In this document: piece after piece, positions 56,693 to 62,000 of the stretch | Layout of the letters: every line of letters starts with the position of its first letter | How positions within the stretch are numbered: position 1 is the stretch's first letter | Translations under genes and position numbers: made by a program | Source of the DNA: Diphasiastrum complanatum | Lineage: Eukaryota; Streptophyta; Lycopodiopsida; Lycopodiales; Lycopodiaceae | Assembly (NCBI GenBank): GCA_029204225.1 | Contig: CM055095.1 | Span: 52,241,836-52,303,835 of the forward strand | Direction of reading: 5' to 3' | Length of the DNA stretch: 62,000 nucleotides | The notes under the pieces: generated by a model | Told to the model about the DNA's origin: nothing | The model's database searches: none | Seen by the model: the letters and a program-made list of their open reading frames with translations, nothing else

Positions 56693-57557
56693 TGCGCAAC
56701 ACCTCAACAGACAAGTCTCAGTTCTACCAACAAAGTGCACAATACTCAAATTGACAAAGGTTAAGAAACTCGAAACTCGAACAGTTTGCGAAACACGAAC
56801 TCAAACAATTCGCGAGATTGAGAAGCTCGAAACACAAAACTCGAACAAATAATTGTCGTGAAACTGTCGCGAACAATTTCTTGTTCAAACTTGAAGCTCA
56901 AAGTTCGAAATTACCGCGAACTCCAAATATTCGCGAATTTATCTCAAAAGATCAAGAAGATTGTCAGAAGCAAAAATTGTCAAAGATATCTGTCATGAAT
57001 AGAGAGTCTATCGTGAATCTTTTGAGAATCTTTCGACTCTGAGAAACCAAAATGTTGTTGAATATCAACCGTCAAAACGATTGGATTCTGTTACAGAAGG
57101 CAAAAGGCCAAAGGACTTATCCTGTAACAATATAAATACATGTGGCTTATAGTAATAACATACTCTCAGATTCAAGCTCAGACTTAGACTCAGACTGACT
57201 TATTTACTTATGCACTTGCGCACTTACGTACTTTTCGTAAAAGAGATACCACAAGGCAGAAAGAAAAATATATATTAATTCAGACTCATAATTATAAAAT
57301 TCATTTTTTGATCAAAGTTTCAATCATTTATCTGATTATTTAATTGTCTATCACATTCGCACACATATTTCCAATTTCTGCACCCATATTTCCACATGCA
57401 TAATTTAATCATAATAGAACTGCTCTATTAGTACATAGATCATATTCAAGCATGATTAAAACGCTGATATTGGTGTGATTTATTCAACCTCTAATCGCGT
57501 TCTCTAAGGAAGAATTCACAGAACCTTTCTAACAGTTTCGCAGAACCTTTTCCTACA
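56693..57557 (+). repeat. Element E 5' LTR
   Basis: 865 bp. The first ~250 bases carry many short phrases such as CTCGAAACTCGAAC and TTCGCGA. Matches the truncated 3' LTR over its whole visible length. Confidence 0.9.
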
Positions 57558-57558
57558 G

Positions 57559-57570
57559 TGGTATCGGAGC
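57559..57570 (+). promoter_or_regulatory. Element E primer-binding site
   Basis: TGGTATCGGAGC, one base after the LTR, matches the tRNA-iMet complement except for one A-to-G change. Confidence 0.85.
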
Positions 57571-57639
57571 AAATATAGTGATATACAATGAAATCAGATA
57601 ACCTAATATCCATCAATAGCCAAATCGAAAGATTGGAAG

Positions 57640-58620
57640 ATGTCTTCGATCAGCAGCATTCAGTCTAAGATCAGTACGATCTTGGATGCAGAAGGTTCGA
57701 ACTATTTAGTCTGGAAGTTAAAAACTTCACTCGTACTAAAGGGCGAAGGTCTATGGCAATGGGTAGAACCATCAGAAGATAAGCCAATTGCTCTTGGCAA
57801 GGAACTTCGTGAATGGATGGAGAAAAATGACAAAGCTATAGCAATTATTGTGTCTTCAGTGCTGACAACATAATGCTAGATCTTTTATTGACTTCAAATG
57901 CGAAAGAATGACAAAGCTATAACAATTATTGCATCTTCAGTGCTGACAACATAATGCTAGATCTTTTATTGACTTCGAATGTGAAAGAATTGTGGGAAGA
58001 ACTACGAACCAAGAATGAGACTCGATCTTAAAATCAAGTCATATTCTTGGAGGACCAATTGACTTACCTACAATGGGACAACAAAGACTTGACCACATTC
58101 GTACAAAAGATAAAGGATTTTTTTATTTCTTTGTAGAATTCCGACACCAAAAATGCGATCCCAAAGAAAAAGCAGCTTAGCTATTTTCTTCGTGCCCTAC
58201 CTAGGTCATTCCACACAACTCGAACTTTACTAGCGAAAGATTCGACAATGTCACTTCAAAAAGCGAGAGATGGAGTCAAAGAGGAAGTAGAAGCACGCGA
58301 ACACTATGATGACAATGGTGATTCCGAAAAAGCTCTTTTCACTCAGAAGAAAGCTCTTTTCACTCAGAAGAATAAATCCTCAAAAAAGTTTAAGTCTAAG
58401 AGGGAGTCGTTTAAGAAGAATGAAAATCGTTCAGACGAATCAAAGACAAATGATCGACAATCTGGAAAGCAGCAGAAAAATCTGGTGAAAAGAAGATCTG
58501 CAACAAATGCAAAAAATCAGATCATACAAAAGACAAATGTTGGTTAAATCCAAAGATTGAATGCATTCATTGTCATAAACGGGGTCATGCAACAGTAGAC
58601 TGTTATTAGAATCCCAGAAA
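57640..58620 (+). pseudogene. Copia gag of element E
   Basis: Starts MSSISSIQSKISTILDAEG, with the Gag motif NYLVWKLKTSLVLKGEGLW, and stops at 57871-57873 after SSVLTT. An 81-bp tandem duplication (AATGACAAAGCTATA at 57826 and 57907) follows. Later frames show the Gag C-terminal part, a basic stretch and two CCHC knuckles (CNKCKKSDHTKDKCW and CIHCHKRGHATVDCY, about 58500-58607). The gene is broken by stops near 57871, 58030 and 58607. Similar in sequence to the gag of the minus-strand element F. Confidence 0.85.
57826..57987. repeat. 81-bp tandem duplication in gag of element E
   Basis: Two copies of the block AATGACAAAGCTATA ... TCGAATGTGAAAG, differing at a few bases. Both contain the same in-frame stop, so the duplication followed or shared that mutation. 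Confidence 0.9.
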
Positions 58621-58759
58621 TAGAAAGGAGCAGAATTGAAGCGAACCTTCAGATTCTAATTTCATCGAAGACAAAGCAAAAAGTTCCAGAGCAGCGGAAG
58701 AGAGAACGACAAGAAACTCAGCAGCATATGTTTCTGAAGATTTATGTTGTTCATCAAAT

Positions 58760-59194
58760 TTGCAAATTCAAGAAGTAGTCCTTGATTCGGGAGCCACCTC
58801 ACATCTTGTTTCCTCGATACAAATATTGTCTGAGTATAAAAAGACGAATTATTCAAGATTTATTATACTTGGAGACGGTTCTAAACATATAGTCGATGGA
58901 ACTGGTGTGAAGCAAATTCGCACAGATCGTGGAGGTGAGTACATTTCCAACGAATTCAAAGCTTTCTGTACTGATCGAGGTATTATGCATACAAAAACAG
59001 CATCATACACACCTCAACAAAATGGAATAGCTGAACGAAGAAATCGTACACTTATGGAAGCTGCAAGGTGTATGATGGCTCATGCAAAAGCAAAAAGGAG
59101 TTATGGGCAAAAAGCAGTAGCTACATCAAACTATCTTCAGAATCAAATTCTGAAATCAAGAATGCCAGATAAAACTCCTCATGAAGTATGGTAG
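58760..59194 (+). pseudogene. Fused protease start and integrase core of element E
   Basis: 144 codons. The first ~50 are a protease N-terminus with an intact active site VVLDSGATSHLVSS and ILGDGSKHIVDGTG. The frame then passes directly to integrase core sequence IRTDRGGEYISNEF (second catalytic Asp), QQNGIAERRNR (catalytic Glu) and TPHEVW, ending in TAG. The intervening part present in related elements (rest of protease, GAG-pre-integrase, integrase zinc finger, first catalytic Asp) is missing. Integrase sequence continues past the stop (HVRTFSCAIYMHIP, near 59215) to about 59400. Confidence 0.85.
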
Positions 59195-59672
59195 AAGTCG
59201 AAGCCAAATTTGGCTCATGTTCGGACATTTAGTTGTGCAATTTATATGCACATACCAGACAAATTGAGGAAGAAACTTGATGAAAAGGCAGAACAAGGTT
59301 TTCTGGTAGGATTCGAGTTGCATTCTTCATATTATCGAGTTTACATACCCGAAACTGGAAAAATATAAGTTGTACGAGATGTAAAATTCGATGAGTCAAA
59401 GTACATAGCAGACAGTGACTTAGTCGGCTGTGAAATTCTCAAGAGTTATTATGAGTTACCATCTATAGAAGTAAAACAAGCAGATGATGAAGAAGAATCA
59501 CCATCCGGACACAATAGTCATTCAGAGGGAGTTCAATTTTGAGAACCTGAAAGACTCAAAATACCAGATCAAATTCAAGCAGAACAGGTTGAACCTGAAG
59601 ATGCGTCTTTGAATTCAAGACCTATACAGATTGTGAGAAGATTTGAAAGGCAGCGCAAACCACCAATAAGGT

Positions 59673-61258
59673 TTGGTCATGATAAATTCTGTGGCTTCAC
59701 TAACGAACCTCAGACATTCGAAGAAGTTATTGATGGGTAAAGATCGTTGGATTCAAGCAATGGAGGATGAAATGTCATCCATGTATAAAAACAATGTATG
59801 GACACTTGCACCTATACCTGATGGAAGGAAACCAGTCAAATGCAAGTGGATCTACAAGATCAAAACAGGTCCTGATGGAGAAAACATCATATACAAAGCA
59901 AGGCTAGTGGTGAAAGGTTTTTCACAGAAATATGGGATTGACTACACTGATACATTCTCACCAATAGTCAAACACACATCAATTCGCTTGTTATTTGCTT
60001 ATGCAGTGGCTCATAATCTCAAAATCCATATAGTGGATGAGAAAATTGCTTTCTTGCATGCAGAATTAGAGGAGGACTTATTCATGGATCAACCACTTGG
60101 CTTTGTAAGCCAGGAATCTCTAGAATATGGATGTCACATGATTAAAAGTATCTATGTCTGAAACAGGCAACAAGACAATGGTATAGAGAGAAGGACAAGG
60201 CACTACGTTCTTTAGGCTTCAAACCTTTATTCGCTGAATCGAATGTCTATATCAAACATGTCAAAGATGAAATTATTCTAGCTGTTTATGTTGACGATAC
60301 TCTAATTTTCTCAAGAAATTTCAGATGTCAAAAGAAACATTTCTGAAATATTCGAGATCGATGACCTAGGAGAAGCAAGAATCTATCTAGGTTTGCAGAT
60401 CGAAAGAGACTTTGAAGGTGGTAAGTTATATCTTCACCAACAAAATTCTCTGAAAATAATTGAATATTTCAACATGCTCGAATGCAAAGGTGTGCATACT
60501 CCGATGATACCTGGAACAATACTGAGAAAGGCAGATTGTCCGTAGACTCTCGAAGAAGATAAGCGAATGGCCAAACACCCTATCGCAGGCTGATTGGATC
60601 ATTATTATATCTTGCAGACAACACCAGACCTGATATAACATTCGCTGTATACAGGCTGAGCCAATTGAATCAGAACCCAGGATCGTTACATTGGAAGTTA
60701 GCAAAAAGAGTAGTGCAATATCTCCAGGAAACGAAAGACTATGGACTGTGTTATTTGAAGGAAGCTGGATTTCACATCGAATCTTATAGTGATGCAAGCT
60801 GGGAATCCATGAAGGATGATAGCAAAAGCATTTCAGGAGGTTGTACACTAGCATCTGGCATAGCCATACTCTGGATAAGCAAGAAGCAAACAACAGTAGC
60901 TCAATCTTCTTGTGAGGCCGAATATGTAGCAGCAGCTAAGATGGCAAATGAGCTAATTTGGATCAAACAGATGTTAGAAGGATTTGATAAATCTATTTCT
61001 GAATCTTATGTCTTGTTAATGGATAACACTTCAGCAATCTATCTTACGAAAGATCCCGTATTTCACTCAAAAACAAAGCACATAGCTATCAAGTATCATG
61101 TTATTCGGGACTTAGTCGAGAAGAAGATACTGAAGACAGTCTTCATACCTACAGAGGAAATGACAGCTGATATCTTTACAAAGCCACTCAATAAAGCTTT
61201 GTTCAAAAAGCAGCGAAGAAGATTGGGGTTAATCCAACTGCCCACTTTGAGAGGGAGC
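59673..61258 (+). pseudogene. Copia RT and RNase H of element E
   Basis: RT: WIQAMEDEMSSMYKNNVWTL, CKWIYKIKTGPDG, YKARLVVKGFSQKYGIDYTD, DEKIAFLHAELEEDLFM, then after a frameshift and stop near 60161 the catalytic VYVDDTLIFSRN (near 60285), YLGLQIERD and TPDIT-type NTRPDITFAVYRLSQ. RNase H (frame 60665-61330): LAKRVVQYLQETKDYGLCYL, IESYSDASWESM, KKQTTVAQSSCEAEYVAA, KTKHIAIKYHVIRD, IFTKPLNKALF. RNase H is uninterrupted and its frame runs on into the LTR. RT is broken at least twice. Confidence 0.88.
61249..61258 (+). promoter_or_regulatory. Element E polypurine tract
   Basis: GAGAGGGAGC immediately before TGTAGAACACC of the 3' LTR. Confidence 0.75.
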
Positions 61259-62000
61259 TGTAGAACACCTCAACAGACAAGTCTCAGTTCTACCAACAAA
61301 GTGCACAGTACTCAAATTGACAAAGGTTAAGAAACTCGAAACTCAAAACTCGAACAGTTTGCGAAATACGAACTCGAACAATTCTCGAAATTGAGTCGAA
61401 ACACGAACTCGAACAATTCGCGAAATTGAGAAGTTTGAACACGAAACTCGAACAAATAATTGTCATGAAACTGTCGCGAACAATTTCTTGTTCAAACTTG
61501 AAGCTCGAAGTTAGAAATTACCGCGAAATCAAAATATTTGCGAATTTATCTCAAAAGATCAAAAAGACTGTCACGAAGCAGAAACTGTCAAAGATATCTA
61601 TCATGAACAAAGAATCTGTCACGAATCTTTCGAGAATCTTTCGATTATGAGAAACCAGAACGTTGTTGAATATCAACCGTCAAAACGATTGGATTCTGTT
61701 ACAGAAGGAAAAAGGCCCAAAGGACTTATCTAGTAACAATATAAATACATGTGGCTTATAGTAATAACATACTCTCAGATTCAAGCTCAGACTTAGATTC
61801 AAAGTGACTTATTTACTTATGCACTTGCGCACTTACGTACTCTTTGTAAAAGAGATACCACAAGGCAGCAAGAAAAATGTATATTGATTCAGACTCAGAA
61901 TTATAAAATTCATTTTCTGATCAAAGTTTCAGTCATTTATCTGATTATCTAATTGTCTATCACATTCGCGCATATATTTCCAATTTTTGCACCCATATTT
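61259..62000 (+). repeat. Element E 3' LTR (incomplete)
   Basis: TGTAGAACACCTCAACAGAC onward, matching 56693-57400. Cut off by the end of the window before its CTACA terminus. Confidence 0.9.

Larger units (their letters stand above)
56693..62000 (+). mobile_element. Ty1/copia element E (3' LTR cut by window edge)
   Basis: Two similar LTRs (56693-57557 and 61259 onward), primer-binding site, gag, an internally deleted pol and a purine tract. The 3' LTR begins TGTAGAACACC; the 5' LTR begins TGCGCAACACC through substitutions. The 5' LTR ends TTCCTACA. The right flank, and so the target duplication, lies outside the window (left flank TCTCC). Confidence 0.9.

Overview
The window looks like nuclear DNA of a land plant. 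It has spliceosomal GT-AG introns, Ty1/copia and Ty3/gypsy LTR retrotransposons primed by initiator-Met tRNA, a chromodomain-bearing chromovirus, and one plant-type mitochondrial carrier gene. I cannot name the species; an angiosperm is not required by anything seen. Nearly everything outside about 22.5-31.2 kb is transposable-element DNA.

Layout. 1-18.5 kb is a nest of one GC-rich LTR-element superfamily, here called families A and B. A minus-strand gag fragment (1-712) is followed by the non-coding body and 3' LTR of a plus-strand B element (842-8897). That LTR is split by a complete A element, E1 (3467-8687, target duplication GTCAC). An inverted B LTR (9164-10145) and an inverted A LTR follow, and the latter is split by a second complete A element, E2 (10597-15850, duplication GGAAC). 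E1 and E2 have full LTRs, primer-binding site, purine tract and an intact Gag-protease ORF, but no reverse transcriptase, RNase H or integrase. They therefore look like non-autonomous Gag-only elements. Two arrays of short palindromes (15886-16567 and 17663-18515) flank another B LTR.

18.7-22.3 kb has microsatellites and decayed copia pieces. 22.5-31.2 kb is the gene island: a complete seven-exon minus-strand gene for a mitochondrial coenzyme A carrier (29257-24190), a possible duplicated terminal exon downstream, and a GC-rich upstream region with a G-box. 31.2-34.0 kb has no recognisable gene.

34.0-62.0 kb is again retrotransposons: a chromovirus deleted from its 5' LTR into RNase H (34031-36939, duplication AATAA); a composite copia element (37710-45772, duplication CTCTT) holding parts of two copia lineages; a decayed minus-strand copia (about 48810-52310); a region of consecutive hairpins (53985-54344); and a plus-strand copia (56693 to beyond the right edge) with an internal deletion.

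How it fits together: the only host gene I can defend is the CoA carrier. The A elements supply only Gag and a protease-like domain and must borrow polymerase functions from a relative not present here. All coordinates, splice junctions and LTR comparisons were read by hand.
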